This document shows positions 17,092 through 26,919 of a stretch of DNA of 64,000 bases, piece by piece. The translations under genes and the position numbers were made by a program. Each line of letters opens with the position of its first letter. Within the stretch, counting starts at the first letter, position 1. The stretch is from assembly GCF_008041945.1 (NCBI RefSeq), contig NZ_VKAD01000001.1:434001-498000 (forward strand), given 5' to 3'. The notes below the pieces were generated by a model, which saw only the letters and a list, made by a program, of their open reading frames with translations, made no database searches and was not told the DNA's origin. The stretch is from Reinekea thalattae. GTDB taxonomy: Bacteria > Pseudomonadota > Gammaproteobacteria > Pseudomonadales > Natronospirillaceae.

Positions 17092-18372
17092 ATGAAACTT
17101 AAAACTGTACTAACAGGTGCAGCCTTTGCCGTCTCTGCGACTATCGCTGCGACAGCATACGCTGCAGACACAATCAAAGTGGGTGTGCTGCATTCACTTT
17201 CTGGCACCATGGCTATCTCAGAAACGACATTGAAAGACACCGTTCTGATGATGATCGAAGAGCAAAATAAAAAGGGTGGTTTATTGGGCAAGCAACTTGA
17301 AGCAGTTGTTGTTGACCCTGCATCCAACTGGCCTCTTTTTGCCGAAAAAGGGCGCGAGTTAATCACTCAAGAAAAGGTCGATGTTATCTTTGGTAGCTGG
17401 ACATCGGTTTCTCGAAAATCGGTATTGCCGGTTCTTGAAGAGCTAAATGGATTGATGTTCTACCCAGTACAGTACGAAGGCGAAGAGAGTTCTAAAAATG
17501 TTTTCTATACCGGCGCTGCGCCAAACCAACAGGCGATTCCAGCGGTAGATTACCTGATGAATGACCTTGAAGTTGAGCGCTGGGTATTGGCCGGTACCGA
17601 CTATGTTTACCCTCGTACCACCAATAAAATTTTAGAAGCTTACCTTGAGTCTAAGGGCGTAGCGAAAGAAGACATCATGATCAACTATACGCCATTTGGT
17701 CATTCCGATTGGCAGTCGATCATTGCCGATATCAAAAAATTTGGTAGCGAAGGCAAAAAAACAGCGGTTGTTTCTACCATTAATGGCGATGCAAACGTGC
17801 CATTCTATAAAGAGTTAGGCAACCAGGGTGTTTCTGCTGAAGACATTCCAGTAGTGGCATTCTCAGTGGGTGAAGAAGAGTTGTCTGGTTTCGATACCGC
17901 GCCTTTAGTCGGTCACTTAGCGGCATGGAACTACTTCCAGTCAGTAGAAAGTGACGCCAATACTGCCTTTATCAAAAAATGGAAAGCCTTTGCTGGTGAA
18001 GATCGTGTCACCAATGACCCAATGGAAGCGACTTACATCGGTTTCAATCTTTGGGTAAATGCCGTAGAAAAAGCTGGCACCACCGATGTTGATGCAGTTG
18101 AGCAAGCGATCATTGGCCTGAGCGTACCAAACCTAACCGGCGGTACTGCAACCATGGGTGCAAACCATCACTTAACTAAGCCTGTTTTAATTGGTGAAAT
18201 CCAAGACGACGGCCAGTTTGAAGTGGTTTGGGAAACAGACGGCGAAGTAGCAGGCGATGCATGGTCAGACTTCTTACCTGAGTCAGCGAAACTGATTGCC
18301 GATTGGACAGCCCCAATCAAGTGCGGTAACTACAACACCGAAACAGGTGTTTGTTCTGGACAAAATTACTAG
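17092..18372 (+). CDS. urtA: Urea ABC transporter, periplasmic urea-binding protein UrtA
   Basis: The 426-aa substrate-binding protein of the high-affinity urea importer. A signal peptide covers about residues 1-24 (MKLKTVLTGAAFAVSATIAA), then DTIKVGVLHSLSGTMAISE, the typical UrtA start. The chosen ATG at 17092 has GAGGA at 17081; a longer frame from 17038 would put 18 extra residues before the signal peptide. Characteristic blocks are FYPVQYEGEESSKNVFYTGA and DPMEATYIGFNLW. It is separated from urtB by a 139-nt structured spacer, which may allow excess binding protein over permease. Confidence 0.96.
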   Translation: MKLKTVLTGAAFAVSATIAATAYAADTIKVGVLHSLSGTMAISETTLKDTVLMMIEEQNKKGGLLGKQLEAVVVDPASNWPLFAEKGRELITQEKVDVIFGSWTSVSRKSVLPVLEELNGLMFYPVQYEGEESSKNVFYTGAAPNQQAIPAVDYLMNDLEVERWVLAGTDYVYPRTTNKILEAYLESKGVAKEDIMINYTPFGHSDWQSIIADIKKFGSEGKKTAVVSTINGDANVPFYKELGNQGVSAEDIPVVAFSVGEEELSGFDTAPLVGHLAAWNYFQSVESDANTAFIKKWKAFAGEDRVTNDPMEATYIGFNLWVNAVEKAGTTDVDAVEQAIIGLSVPNLTGGTATMGANHHLTKPVLIGEIQDDGQFEVVWETDGEVAGDAWSDFLPESAKLIADWTAPIKCGNYNTETGVCSGQNY

Positions 18373-18386
18373 TCCGCCTAAACGAA

Positions 18387-18480
18387 TGGCAACCGACTCT
18401 GTTTAAGTTTTTGATTATTTTTATAGCAGAGTCTCCTAACTTAGCCTATTGAGTGTTCAGGCTTAACAGGTCGGTTGCCA
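18387..18480 (+). promoter_or_regulatory. Structured intercistronic RNA between urtA and urtB
   Basis: An 11-bp outer stem (18387-18397 with 18470-18480) encloses an inner 7-bp hairpin (18395-18401 with 18427-18433) and a shorter one around 18442-18463. The outer and first inner stems share three bases, so they compete at the junction. There is no T-run at the end, so it looks more like an mRNA stability or processing element than a plain terminator. Confidence 0.65.
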
Positions 18481-18511
18481 CCTTGATTTACATTTCGGAT
18501 TGGGTGAGTTT

Positions 18512-20131
18512 ATGAATCGATACCGCTGTCATTACCTACTAAGTAACAGTCTAAAATTATTATTCGGTTTTTTACTGTTCGTCTTTTCTAGTTTTTCTTA
18601 TTCGCAAACCATTGCAGAATTACACCATGAATTAACCAACGTAACGCTCAGTAAAACCAAGTCAGTGCTTGAAAAAATAGTACAGACCGATGATGAAACG
18701 AACCTGCATTTATTTGAGACCATGTTGGCAGGCAACCTTTACTTTGATACATCTGATCACTCCTTGTTGGTATTAGAGAAGGTCGATGGTGTTGAACAAA
18801 TTAAAGACTTCTATAGCGCCGAAGTACGGGCTATTGATCGCTCCGATGCAAAAAAAATCCGAGTCAATAACGCGTTACGTACCTATTTAAGAGCCAGTAT
18901 TGCGCGTATTCAACTAACAGCTAAAGATGACACCGTGCGCAAAGAGGCTGTTGAGTCGTTATATAAAAAAGTTGATAAAACAACCTTTGCAACCGTTGTT
19001 GAACTGCGTAGCCAAGAGACTAACAAGGCGGTTCAGTCGGCAATGGATTTACTGATTGATATGAACGATGCTCAGTTCAACAAAAATGAGCAGCAACGTA
19101 TCGCAGCGATTAACCGATTGGCGAAAAGCCTAGAACCTGCAGTCAGAAATATGCTGGTCACTATCGCTAATCAAACAGAGGTGCCAAAGGTTGCAGCCGC
19201 GGCAACGCAAGCGTTACAAACAATCGAAGCAAAAATAGGCTTTTATAACAAACTCGACACAGTATTTTTTGGCTTAAGTTTGGGCTCTATTTTGTTGTTA
19301 GCCTCAATTGGCTTAGCCATTACCTTTGGCGTAATGGGTGTTATTAATATGGCCCATGGCGAAATGATTATGCTCGGTGCTTACACCACTTACGTGGTTC
19401 AACTACTGATGCCCAATCACATTGATCAGTCCATTATTGTTGCGATACCGCTGGCATTTACCGTTTCTGCGTTAGTTGGCATTGTGATTGAACGAGGCGT
19501 TATTCAATTTTTGCATGGCCGACCGTTAGAAACGCTATTAGCAACCTTTGGTATTAGCCTTATTTTGCAACAGTTGGTAAGAAGCATATTTTCTCCACTC
19601 AATCGACAGGTCAATACGCCTAGCTGGATGAGTGGTTCGGTTGAAATTAATCCGGTTTTGTTTATTACCTTAAACCGTCTTTATATTTTCTTTTTTGCGC
19701 TCATCGTCTTTGCTGCCTTGCTCGTAATTTTAAGAAAAACATCGCTTGGCTTAAATGTACGGGCGGTTTCGCAAAATCGAAATATGGCTCGCGCACTGGG
19801 GATAAAAACCGCTCGGGTCGACGCTCTAACCTTTGGTCTCGGTTCTGGCATTGCCGGAATTGCAGGTGTTGCCTTGAGTCAGTTAACCAATGTTGGCCCT
19901 AACTTAGGCCAAAGCTACATTATCGACTCCTTTATGGTGGTGGTTTTTGGTGGCGTTGGTAATTTATTCGGCACTCTGGTTGCTGCCTTCACGCTGGGTA
20001 TTGCCAATAAATTATTTGAACCGATGGTTGGCGCAGTGCTGTCCAGCATTTTGGTGTTGGTGTTTATTATTCTATTTATTCAAAAACGCCCTAAAGGCCT
20101 GTTTCCACAAAAAGGGAGGGCGGCTGAATGA
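18512..20131 (+). CDS. urtB: Urea ABC transporter permease UrtB
   Basis: A 539-aa branched-chain-amino-acid-type permease. A signal-like hydrophobic segment (about residues 12-33) is followed by a roughly 210-residue soluble, helix-rich periplasmic region, then the LivH-like membrane domain from about residue 245 (GLAITFGVMGVINMAHGEM). The long N-terminal extension is usual in proteobacterial UrtB. The ATG at 18512 with GGTGAG just upstream is preferred over the TTG at 18500. It overlaps urtC by ATGA. Confidence 0.95.
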   Translation: MNRYRCHYLLSNSLKLLFGFLLFVFSSFSYSQTIAELHHELTNVTLSKTKSVLEKIVQTDDETNLHLFETMLAGNLYFDTSDHSLLVLEKVDGVEQIKDFYSAEVRAIDRSDAKKIRVNNALRTYLRASIARIQLTAKDDTVRKEAVESLYKKVDKTTFATVVELRSQETNKAVQSAMDLLIDMNDAQFNKNEQQRIAAINRLAKSLEPAVRNMLVTIANQTEVPKVAAAATQALQTIEAKIGFYNKLDTVFFGLSLGSILLLASIGLAITFGVMGVINMAHGEMIMLGAYTTYVVQLLMPNHIDQSIIVAIPLAFTVSALVGIVIERGVIQFLHGRPLETLLATFGISLILQQLVRSIFSPLNRQVNTPSWMSGSVEINPVLFITLNRLYIFFFALIVFAALLVILRKTSLGLNVRAVSQNRNMARALGIKTARVDALTFGLGSGIAGIAGVALSQLTNVGPNLGQSYIIDSFMVVVFGGVGNLFGTLVAAFTLGIANKLFEPMVGAVLSSILVLVFIILFIQKRPKGLFPQKGRAAE

Positions 20132-21273
20132 AGCTATTTTCCAGTATTTTTAACTTTAAACGCTCAGGCGAACCTGGCGCGGTGATTGTGCCGTTTGTGG
20201 CCTTGTTATTTGTCGTGACGCTGTTTGCTGCCTTAGGTAATTTAGTGTTTCCAGAAGGCTCTGTGCTGCACGTTTCTACCTACAGCATTACGTTGTTAGG
20301 TAAGTATCTGTGCTACGCCATGCTGGCATTAGCAGTGGATGTGGTGTGGGGTTATTGCGGAATTTTAAGTCTAGGTCACGCGGCGTTTTTTGCCTTAGGT
20401 GGTTATGGCATGGGCATGTATTTGATGCGCCAAATTGGAGATCGCGGCGTTTATGGTAATGCCTTACTGCCGGACTTTATGGTGTTTTTAAATTGGGAGT
20501 CTTTGCCATGGTATTGGTTTGGCTTCGATCACTTTGGCTTTGCTATGTTAATGGCGTTGCTGGTGCCTGCGTTGCTGGCGTTTGTTTTCGGTTGGTTAGC
20601 ATTCCGCTCACGTGTCACGGGTGTGTACTTATCGATTATGACGCAAGCGCTCACCTATGCCTTAATGTTGGCGTTTTTCCGAAATGAAATGGGCTTTGGT
20701 GGAAATAATGGCCTAACGGATTTTAAAGATATTTTAGGCTTTAGTTTGCAAAGCGATACGACTCGAGTGGTGCTGCTCGCTATTACATCCTTGCTGCTGT
20801 CGTTATTGCTGATATTAAGTCATGCCATTATGAAATCGCGATTCGGCAAAGTCATTGTCGCAGTGCGAGACAGTGAAAGCCGAGCTCGGTTTTTAGGTTA
20901 TCGAACCGAGCGCTATAAGGTTTGGCTGTTTGTCTATTCTGCCGTTATCGCCGCGATTGCCGGAGTCCTCTATGTGCCGCAAATTGGCATTATTAATCCC
21001 GGTGAATTTACACCCATTAATTCCATCGAAATTGTTATTTGGGTTGCCATTGGCGGGCGTGGCACTTTAGTGGGTGCCGTACTGGGTGCGTTGTTAGTCA
21101 ATTATGCCAAAACACGGTTAACGGCAATATTTCCAGAGGCGTGGTTATTTGCCTTAGGCGCTTTGTTTGTTGTTGTGACACTTTTTTTGCCAAAAGGTCT
21201 GTTCGGTTTAGCAGGTTCAATACGCAAAAAATTATTGCCATCGCCAGCCGCTGTTAAGGAGGTGAAATCATGA
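20128..21273 (+). CDS. urtC: Urea ABC transporter permease UrtC
   Basis: A 381-aa LivM-like permease, partner of UrtB in the inner membrane. It has about ten hydrophobic segments, and conserved blocks GYCGILSLGHAAFFALGGY and WVAIGGRGTLVGAVLGA. It overlaps urtB and urtD by 4 nt each, so the transporter genes are translated as a coupled unit. Confidence 0.95.
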   Translation: MKLFSSIFNFKRSGEPGAVIVPFVALLFVVTLFAALGNLVFPEGSVLHVSTYSITLLGKYLCYAMLALAVDVVWGYCGILSLGHAAFFALGGYGMGMYLMRQIGDRGVYGNALLPDFMVFLNWESLPWYWFGFDHFGFAMLMALLVPALLAFVFGWLAFRSRVTGVYLSIMTQALTYALMLAFFRNEMGFGGNNGLTDFKDILGFSLQSDTTRVVLLAITSLLLSLLLILSHAIMKSRFGKVIVAVRDSESRARFLGYRTERYKVWLFVYSAVIAAIAGVLYVPQIGIINPGEFTPINSIEIVIWVAIGGRGTLVGAVLGALLVNYAKTRLTAIFPEAWLFALGALFVVVTLFLPKGLFGLAGSIRKKLLPSPAAVKEVKS

Positions 21274-22127
21274 AATGGTTAAATGACTTCCGAGAGCTGT
21301 TTCGGCGCGATCAAGTTTGGTCGGTAATGTTACCTAAGCAGGTTGATGTCAATCTAGATAAAAATATCGCGCTTTATATCGAGGATTTAAACGTCAGTTT
21401 TGATGGCTTTAAAGCCATTAACCAGCTCAACCTTTATATCAAAGAAGGTGAGCTGCGCTGTTTGATTGGTGCAAACGGTGCCGGAAAAACCACGCTGATG
21501 GATATTGTCACAGGTAAAACAAAACCGGATTCCGGTTCGGTTTGGTTTGGTCAAAATCACGATCTTTTAGGCTACGATGAAGCCGCGATTGCGCGATTAG
21601 GTATTGGTCGAAAATTTCAAAAGCCGACAGTGTTTGAAGAGCTTTCAGTTTTTGACAATTTGGAATTGTCGTTAAAAACCAATAAGTCGGTTTTGCCAAC
21701 TTTATTTGCTCGGCTAAGTCATCAGCAAGATAAACGAATTGCACAGGTGCTAGAGACCATTGGTCTTACAGAACAGCGCCAACTTGCCGCAGGTGCTTTG
21801 TCTCATGGTCAAAAGCAGTGGCTTGAAATTGGTATGTTGCTAGCTTCCGATTGCAGGTTGCTGTTAGTTGATGAACCCGTCGCGGGAATGACCGCAGAAG
21901 AAACCGAAAAAACTGCCGAGCTATTAAATAAGCTGGCAGGTGAACATACGGTTGTCGTGGTTGAACATGATATGGAATTTGTACGCTCTATTGCTCGCAC
22001 CGTTACTGTATTGCATCAGGGCTCAGTTTTAGCCGAAGGCAGTATGGATGATATTCAAAAAAATAAAGAGGTGATCGAAGTTTATCTCGGTGAAGAGCAC
22101 GCAGAAGGTTCGGAGGCAGCTTTATGA
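21270..22127 (+). CDS. urtD: Urea ABC transporter ATPase UrtD
   Basis: A 285-aa LivG-like ATPase. It shows Walker A GANGAGKTT, the UrtD-type signature LSHGQKQWLEIGM, Walker B LLLVDEPVAGMT and switch His in VVVEHDMEF. An N-terminal stretch of about 30 residues precedes the ATPase fold. ATGA overlaps link it to urtC and urtE. Confidence 0.95.
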   Translation: MKWLNDFRELFRRDQVWSVMLPKQVDVNLDKNIALYIEDLNVSFDGFKAINQLNLYIKEGELRCLIGANGAGKTTLMDIVTGKTKPDSGSVWFGQNHDLLGYDEAAIARLGIGRKFQKPTVFEELSVFDNLELSLKTNKSVLPTLFARLSHQQDKRIAQVLETIGLTEQRQLAAGALSHGQKQWLEIGMLLASDCRLLLVDEPVAGMTAEETEKTAELLNKLAGEHTVVVVEHDMEFVRSIARTVTVLHQGSVLAEGSMDDIQKNKEVIEVYLGEEHAEGSEAAL

Positions 22128-22819
22128 TTCGTATTAAAAATTTGAACCAACACTATGGTGGTACTCAGATTTTGTGGGACCTAAACCTCGATATAGCCGA
22201 AGGTTCTTGCACCTGCATTATGGGGCGTAATGGCGTTGGTAAGACAACGCTGCTGAAGGCGATTATGGGTTTATTACCAACCACGAGTGGCGAGATTGAG
22301 TTTCAGGGCAAAGCCTTGCAAAACCGCAGTGCAGAGTTTCGTGCACCTGCGGGTATTGGTTACGTGCCACAGGGGCGTGAAATTTTTCCATTATTAACCG
22401 TTGAAGAAAACTTACGGCTCGGCTTACAGGCGCGTAACGACGGTTTAAAAACCATTCCAGAAAAGGTTTATCAGCTGTTTCCGGTGTTAAAAGAAATGCT
22501 CAACCGTCGCGGTGGAGATCTTTCTGGTGGGCAACAACAACAATTGGCGATTGGTCGTGCTTTGGTGACGGACCCGAGAGTGCTGATTTTAGATGAACCT
22601 AATGAAGGCATTCAGCCGAATATCGTCAGCCAAATTGGCGACGTTATTTTAAAGCTGAATGAGCAGGATGGATTAACGGTCATCCTAATTGAACAAAAAT
22701 TAGGCTTTGCACGCAGAGTAGGTAAGGAGTTTCGTCTTATGGAAAAGGGCAGCATTGTCGCGGCTGATCGAATGGAAAACCTTAATGATCAGTTAATTCG
22801 CCAATACTTGGCCGTCTAA
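22124..22819 (+). CDS. urtE: Urea ABC transporter ATPase UrtE
   Basis: A 231-aa LivF-like ATPase. It shows Walker A GRNGVGKTT, signature LSGGQQQQL, Walker B VLILDEPNEGIQPNIV and EQKLGFA in the switch region. The last base of its stop codon is the first base of the ureD ATG, joining urea import to urease assembly in one transcript. Confidence 0.95.
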   Translation: MIRIKNLNQHYGGTQILWDLNLDIAEGSCTCIMGRNGVGKTTLLKAIMGLLPTTSGEIEFQGKALQNRSAEFRAPAGIGYVPQGREIFPLLTVEENLRLGLQARNDGLKTIPEKVYQLFPVLKEMLNRRGGDLSGGQQQQLAIGRALVTDPRVLILDEPNEGIQPNIVSQIGDVILKLNEQDGLTVILIEQKLGFARRVGKEFRLMEKGSIVAADRMENLNDQLIRQYLAV

Positions 22820-23781
22820 TGATGAATCTATTGCAGCAAGCATTGCTGACTGATCAGGTGGAACTTAATGCGCCAGAGAGGCAGGCAAATAAACAGTCAG
22901 ATAACAAAGAACTAGGCAGCAGAAGGTTAGAGAATAAAGAGCCAGATAGCCAAGCATGGCACGCTAACCTGATGTTGCGTTTTGCTCAAACGCAACGAGG
23001 GGTTCGTTTAGTAGAAAAGCAGCACCAAGGGCCGCTTTACGTTCAAAAACCTTTTTACCCAGAAGGGGTTGAGGCGCCGCACGTCTACTTGCTTCATCCT
23101 CCTGGCGGCTTGGTCTCCGGTGATTGCTTGAGTATCGACATCAATGTTGAACACCAAGCGCACGCACTAATTACAACGCCGGGCGCTGGACGGCTGTATA
23201 AATCAAGGCCTGATCAGCGCTTACAGCGTCAGCAGGTGACTTTAAATTTAGCCAGCGCAAGTTCTATTGAGTGGTTGCCGATGGAAGCCATCGTGTTTCC
23301 AGATGCCAACGCCTCAGCCAGCAACTGCATTCACTTAGAAGAAAACGCCCATGTTATTTTTTGGGATGTGCTCAGCCTTGGTTTACCGGCGAACCAAAAA
23401 ACCTTTGACCAAGGCAGCATTAGCCAAAACATAAAAATATATCGAAAGCAGCGCTTACTGTTACAAGAGCGAATGCAGGTTAATGACGTTAATCGAAACA
23501 TCTTAGAAAGTGCAGCTGGCTTTGCCGGTTATCAAAATCAGGGCGTTTTAATAGCGGGGCCTTTTACAACAGAGCCAGAAGAATTATTGCATCACTTGCG
23601 CGAGCAATTTACCGATTGTGATGAACCCTTAGGCATTACCTATGTGGGTGAATTTTTAGTGATTAGAGCATTGTCTAAACGCAGTGATTTAATTCGTCAG
23701 CGCTTTGTTTGTTGTTGGTCCTATATTCGCCCGGCGTTACTGAATCGACCCATTTGTGAGCCAAGAATATGGAACACCTAA
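22819..23781 (+). CDS. ureD: Urease accessory protein UreD
   Basis: A 320-aa urease accessory protein that binds apo-urease as scaffold for UreF and UreG during nickel insertion. Family blocks include HPPGGLVSGD, TTPGAGRLYKS and WLPMEAIVFPDA. It starts ATGATG overlapping the urtE stop by one base. The first about 45 residues are a charged, Gln/Asn/Lys-rich lead not typical of short UreD proteins and probably flexible. Confidence 0.95.
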   Translation: MMNLLQQALLTDQVELNAPERQANKQSDNKELGSRRLENKEPDSQAWHANLMLRFAQTQRGVRLVEKQHQGPLYVQKPFYPEGVEAPHVYLLHPPGGLVSGDCLSIDINVEHQAHALITTPGAGRLYKSRPDQRLQRQQVTLNLASASSIEWLPMEAIVFPDANASASNCIHLEENAHVIFWDVLSLGLPANQKTFDQGSISQNIKIYRKQRLLLQERMQVNDVNRNILESAAGFAGYQNQGVLIAGPFTTEPEELLHHLREQFTDCDEPLGITYVGEFLVIRALSKRSDLIRQRFVCCWSYIRPALLNRPICEPRIWNT

Positions 23782-23839
23782 ACTATTTAAATTGTTGCAA
23801 ACATTTGAATTATTTCAACCGATGAATCAAAAGCTTTGG

Positions 23840-23881
23840 TTAACTAAAAACTTATTAACTAAAAGAGTTTATTAACTAAAA
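23840..23881 (+). repeat. TTAACTAAAA repeated three times between ureD and ureA
   Basis: Three copies of TTAACTAAAA at 23840-23849, 23855-23864 and 23872-23881 are spaced 15 and 17 nt apart within the 199-nt gap. No clear terminator or promoter was recognised in the gap, which otherwise appears featureless. Confidence 0.75.
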
Positions 23882-23980
23882 GAATTAAGCAATTAAAAGA
23901 TCTGATAAAAAGCACACATCAGTCAGGCAGGCTTAGCAAGCTGGAATTATTTTTAACCTATTCAAGATAAGAGAGAAGCT

Positions 23981-24283
23981 ATGGAACTGTTACCGAGGGA
24001 GAAAGACAAGTTACTTATTTTTACCGCAGCGTTGCTAGCCGAGCGACGCTTGAATCGTGGTTTGAAATTGAATTATCCAGAAGCCATGGCTTACCTCAGC
24101 ATGGAAATTATTGAAGGCGCACGCGATGGTAAAACCGTCGCCGAGCTCATGTCTTATGGCAAGCAGCTATTGTCGGCAGACCAAGTCATGGAAGGTGTTG
24201 CAGATTTAATTCATGAAGTGCAGGTTGAGGCGACTTTCCCAGATGGAACCAAATTGGTAACGGTTCACGAACCCATCTGTTGA
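23981..24283 (+). CDS. ureA: Urease gamma subunit UreA
   Basis: The small structural subunit of urease, 100 aa, the usual length. The [23 protein letters not shown] start and [20 protein letters not shown] block are diagnostic. A GAGAGAAG stretch precedes the ATG. UreA, UreB and UreC form the (ABC)3 cytoplasmic enzyme that hydrolyses urea to ammonia and carbamate. Confidence 0.97.
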   Translation: MELLPREKDKLLIFTAALLAERRLNRGLKLNYPEAMAYLSMEIIEGARDGKTVAELMSYGKQLLSADQVMEGVADLIHEVQVEATFPDGTKLVTVHEPIC

Positions 24284-24342
24284 GTGGGTTTTTACTTAAA
24301 CAGAAAGATATTTTTTAACCGATGATAAAAATGGGGTTAGCT

Positions 24343-24669
24343 ATGATTCCAGGTGAAATACAGGTTGCTCAAGGCGACATCGTGCTAAATGAAGGCAGAA
24401 AAACCTACCGGCTTTATGTCGAAAATACTGGCGATCGGCCCATTCAAATTGGCTCGCATTATCACTTTTTTGAAACCAATCCAGCGTTGAAGTTTGAGCG
24501 CCAGCCAAGCCTTGGTTATCGGCTGAATATTGCATCAGGCACTGCCATTCGATTTGAACCGGGACAAGGTCGCGAAGTTGAATTAGTCGAGTACGCGGGC
24601 ACAAAAACAATTTATGGTTTTCGCGGTGAAGTGATGGGGCCGTTGGCAACGGAGGCAGATAATGACTAA
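24343..24669 (+). CDS. ureB: Urease beta subunit UreB
   Basis: Structural subunit, 108 aa from the [19 protein letters not shown] start, which is the family norm. An in-frame ATG at 24322 would add seven residues but lacks a ribosome site, while GGGG precedes the chosen ATG. Blocks [19 protein letters not shown] and GFRGEVMG are typical. The gene overlaps ureC by 8 nt. Confidence 0.95.
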   Translation: MIPGEIQVAQGDIVLNEGRKTYRLYVENTGDRPIQIGSHYHFFETNPALKFERQPSLGYRLNIASGTAIRFEPGQGREVELVEYAGTKTIYGFRGEVMGPLATEADND

Positions 24670-26371
24670 AACAATGGACCGTAATGCTTATGCTCAAATG
24701 TTTGGGCCAACCACAGGCGACCGGCTTCGACTCGCCGATACTGAACTGTGGATTCAGGTAGAAAAAGACTTCACCCTGTACGGCGATGAAGTGAAGTTTG
24801 GTGGCGGTAAAGTTATCCGCGATGGCCAGGGGCAATCTCAACGGACATCCCGTGAAACTATGGATCTGGTCATTACCAATGCGTTAATTTTAGATCATTG
24901 GGGCATTGTTAAAGCCGATGTCGGCGTCAAAGAAGGCCGTATTGCCGGCATAGGCAAAGCAGGAAACCCTGATATTCAAGATAAGGTTGATTTAATTATT
25001 GGCCCCAGTACCGAAGTGATCGCAGGTGAAGGTTCGATTTTAACCGCAGGCGGAATCGATGCACACATTCACTATATTTGCCCGCAGCAAGTAGAAGAGG
25101 CGTTGATGTCTGGCGTTACTACGATGATTGGCGGAGGTACTGGGCCAGCAACAGGAACCAATGCCACTACTTGCACGCCGGGACCTTGGTACATCGGCAA
25201 GATGCTGCAAGCAACTGACAGCATGCCGATGAATTTTGGCTTTTTAGGCAAGGGTAATGGCAGCTTACCAGAGGCTTTAGAAGAGCAGCTCGAAGCTGGC
25301 GCCATGGGATTAAAACTGCATGAAGATTGGGGCACAACACCGGCTTCGATCGATAACTGTTTAACGGTGGCAGATAAATACGACGTTCAAATAGCAATTC
25401 ATACCGACACCTTGAACGAGTCGGGTTTTGTTGATGACACCATCGCGGCGTTTAAAGATCGGGTCATTCATACTTATCACACTGAAGGTGCAGGCGGTGG
25501 TCATGCGCCCGATATTATTCGCGCCTGTGCCTTGCCAAATGTGCTGCCAAGCTCGACTAATCCAACACGGCCTTACACGCACAACACCGTGGATGAGCAT
25601 CTCGATATGCTGATGGTGTGTCACCATTTGGATTCAAATATCGCTGAAGATGTTGCCTTTGCCGATTCGAGAATTCGTAAGGAAACCATTGCCGCAGAAG
25701 ATTTATTTCATGATCTCGGCGCGTTCAGCATGATCGCATCGGACTCACAAGCAATGGGGCGAGTTGGTGAAGTGGTAACGCGGACTTGGCAAACGGCACA
25801 TAAAATGAAAACTCAGATGGGATTATTGAGTGAAGACATAGAGATTGGGGCAGATAATTTTCGCGCTAAACGCTATGTAGCCAAGTACACGATCAACCCA
25901 GCAATCGCTCATGGTATTGCGCATGAGGTTGGCTCGATTGAAGCCGGTAAATTGGCAGACTTAGTTTTATGGAAGCCAGCATTTTTTGGCATTAAGCCGA
26001 GTTTGATTCTTAAGGGTGGCATGATCGCCGCGGCGCCGATGGGAGACCCAAATGCTTCCATTCCCACACCTCAGCCGGTGCATTACCGAGAAATGTTTGG
26101 TGCTTTAGGTAAGGCTGCGGCGGCGACATCGGTGACTTTTGTTTCTCGGGCAGCACTGAATAATAAATTAGCTGAAAAGCTCGGTTTAGATCGTCAACTT
26201 ATTGCCTGTGGTAATACTCGCGATATCGCCAAAACCGACATGATTCATAACAGCTGGATGCCCGATGTCAGTGTCGATCCGCAAACCTATGAGGTGCGCG
26301 CAGACGGTCAGTTGATCAGCTGTGAGCCAGCAACAGAATTGCCATTAGCACAACGCTATTGTTTGTTTTAG
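24662..26371 (+). CDS. ureC: Urease alpha (catalytic) subunit UreC
   Basis: The 569-aa catalytic subunit carrying the two-nickel active site. Nickel ligands His135 and His137 ([11 protein letters not shown]) and carbamylated Lys218 (GLKLHEDWG) are visible, along with the GAGGGHAPD loop and the flap MVCHHLD with its Cys and catalytic His. The ATG has GGAGG within ureB as ribosome site. No deviation from a functional enzyme is apparent. Confidence 0.98.
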   Translation: MTKTMDRNAYAQMFGPTTGDRLRLADTELWIQVEKDFTLYGDEVKFGGGKVIRDGQGQSQRTSRETMDLVITNALILDHWGIVKADVGVKEGRIAGIGKAGNPDIQDKVDLIIGPSTEVIAGEGSILTAGGIDAHIHYICPQQVEEALMSGVTTMIGGGTGPATGTNATTCTPGPWYIGKMLQATDSMPMNFGFLGKGNGSLPEALEEQLEAGAMGLKLHEDWGTTPASIDNCLTVADKYDVQIAIHTDTLNESGFVDDTIAAFKDRVIHTYHTEGAGGGHAPDIIRACALPNVLPSSTNPTRPYTHNTVDEHLDMLMVCHHLDSNIAEDVAFADSRIRKETIAAEDLFHDLGAFSMIASDSQAMGRVGEVVTRTWQTAHKMKTQMGLLSEDIEIGADNFRAKRYVAKYTINPAIAHGIAHEVGSIEAGKLADLVLWKPAFFGIKPSLILKGGMIAAAPMGDPNASIPTPQPVHYREMFGALGKAAAATSVTFVSRAALNNKLAEKLGLDRQLIACGNTRDIAKTDMIHNSWMPDVSVDPQTYEVRADGQLISCEPATELPLAQRYCLF

Positions 26372-26406
26372 CCGCGCTTTAACTGACAGGGGTTGTTAAA
26401 TAATAG

Positions 26407-26457
26407 CGGCTATTTAATTAGATCGGTTATTTAATTAAAGCAATTATCAAATTACGA
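26407..26457 (+). repeat. 17-nt tandem repeat between ureC and ureE
   Basis: Units at 26407-26423 and 26424-26440 are near identical (CGGYTATTTAATTARAK pattern), with a degenerate third at 26441-26457. They fill half of the 104-nt gap. No terminator is evident there, so ureEFG is likely on the same transcript. Confidence 0.75.
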
Positions 26458-26475
26458 AGGTTACAGGAGAGCATC

Positions 26476-26919
26476 ATGTTAGAAGCCATTGAAAGATTAG
26501 GCTTGCACTGTGAACAGCCTGCTGTCGCAATTGTCACGCTGAATCACGAACAGCGTGAGCGTGGCCGATTAAAATTAGTCAGCGATCAGGGTGAAGAAGT
26601 TCGCGTGTTTTTAGAGCGAGGAAAAGCCCTATTGGTTGGCGAGTATTTGCGCAGCCGCTGCGGTCAAATTATTCAAGTTCGAGGGGCTACGGAAGCGGTT
26701 GCTCATGCCAGCTGTGAAGATTGGCACACCTTTTCTCGTGCTTGTTATCACTTGGGTAATCGGCATACCAAAGTCGAGGTAGGGGATCGCTGGTTACGAA
26801 TAAAGCCTGATCATGTATTGGAAGACATGCTTCATCAAATTGGTCTGGTGGTGAGTTTAGAGCAGGCTGTGTTCAACCCAGAAAATGGAGCCTATGCGCA
26901 TGGACATCACCACCACTAG
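26476..26919 (+). CDS. ureE: Urease accessory protein / nickel metallochaperone UreE
   Basis: A 147-aa nickel chaperone delivering metal to urease. The N-terminal peptide-binding domain includes HEQRERGRLKL, and the C-terminal metal-binding domain has YHLGNRHTKVEV. The protein ends with AHGHHHH, a short His-rich tail of the nickel-binding kind. AGGAG precedes the ATG. Its 3' end overlaps the start of ureF by about 20 nt. Confidence 0.95.
   Translation: MLEAIERLGLHCEQPAVAIVTLNHEQRERGRLKLVSDQGEEVRVFLERGKALLVGEYLRSRCGQIIQVRGATEAVAHASCEDWHTFSRACYHLGNRHTKVEVGDRWLRIKPDHVLEDMLHQIGLVVSLEQAVFNPENGAYAHGHHHH

Noticed and set aside
24341-24841. A 166-codon minus-strand frame across ureB/ureC.
   Set aside because: It is antisense to two well-conserved urease genes and its translation resembles no protein family.
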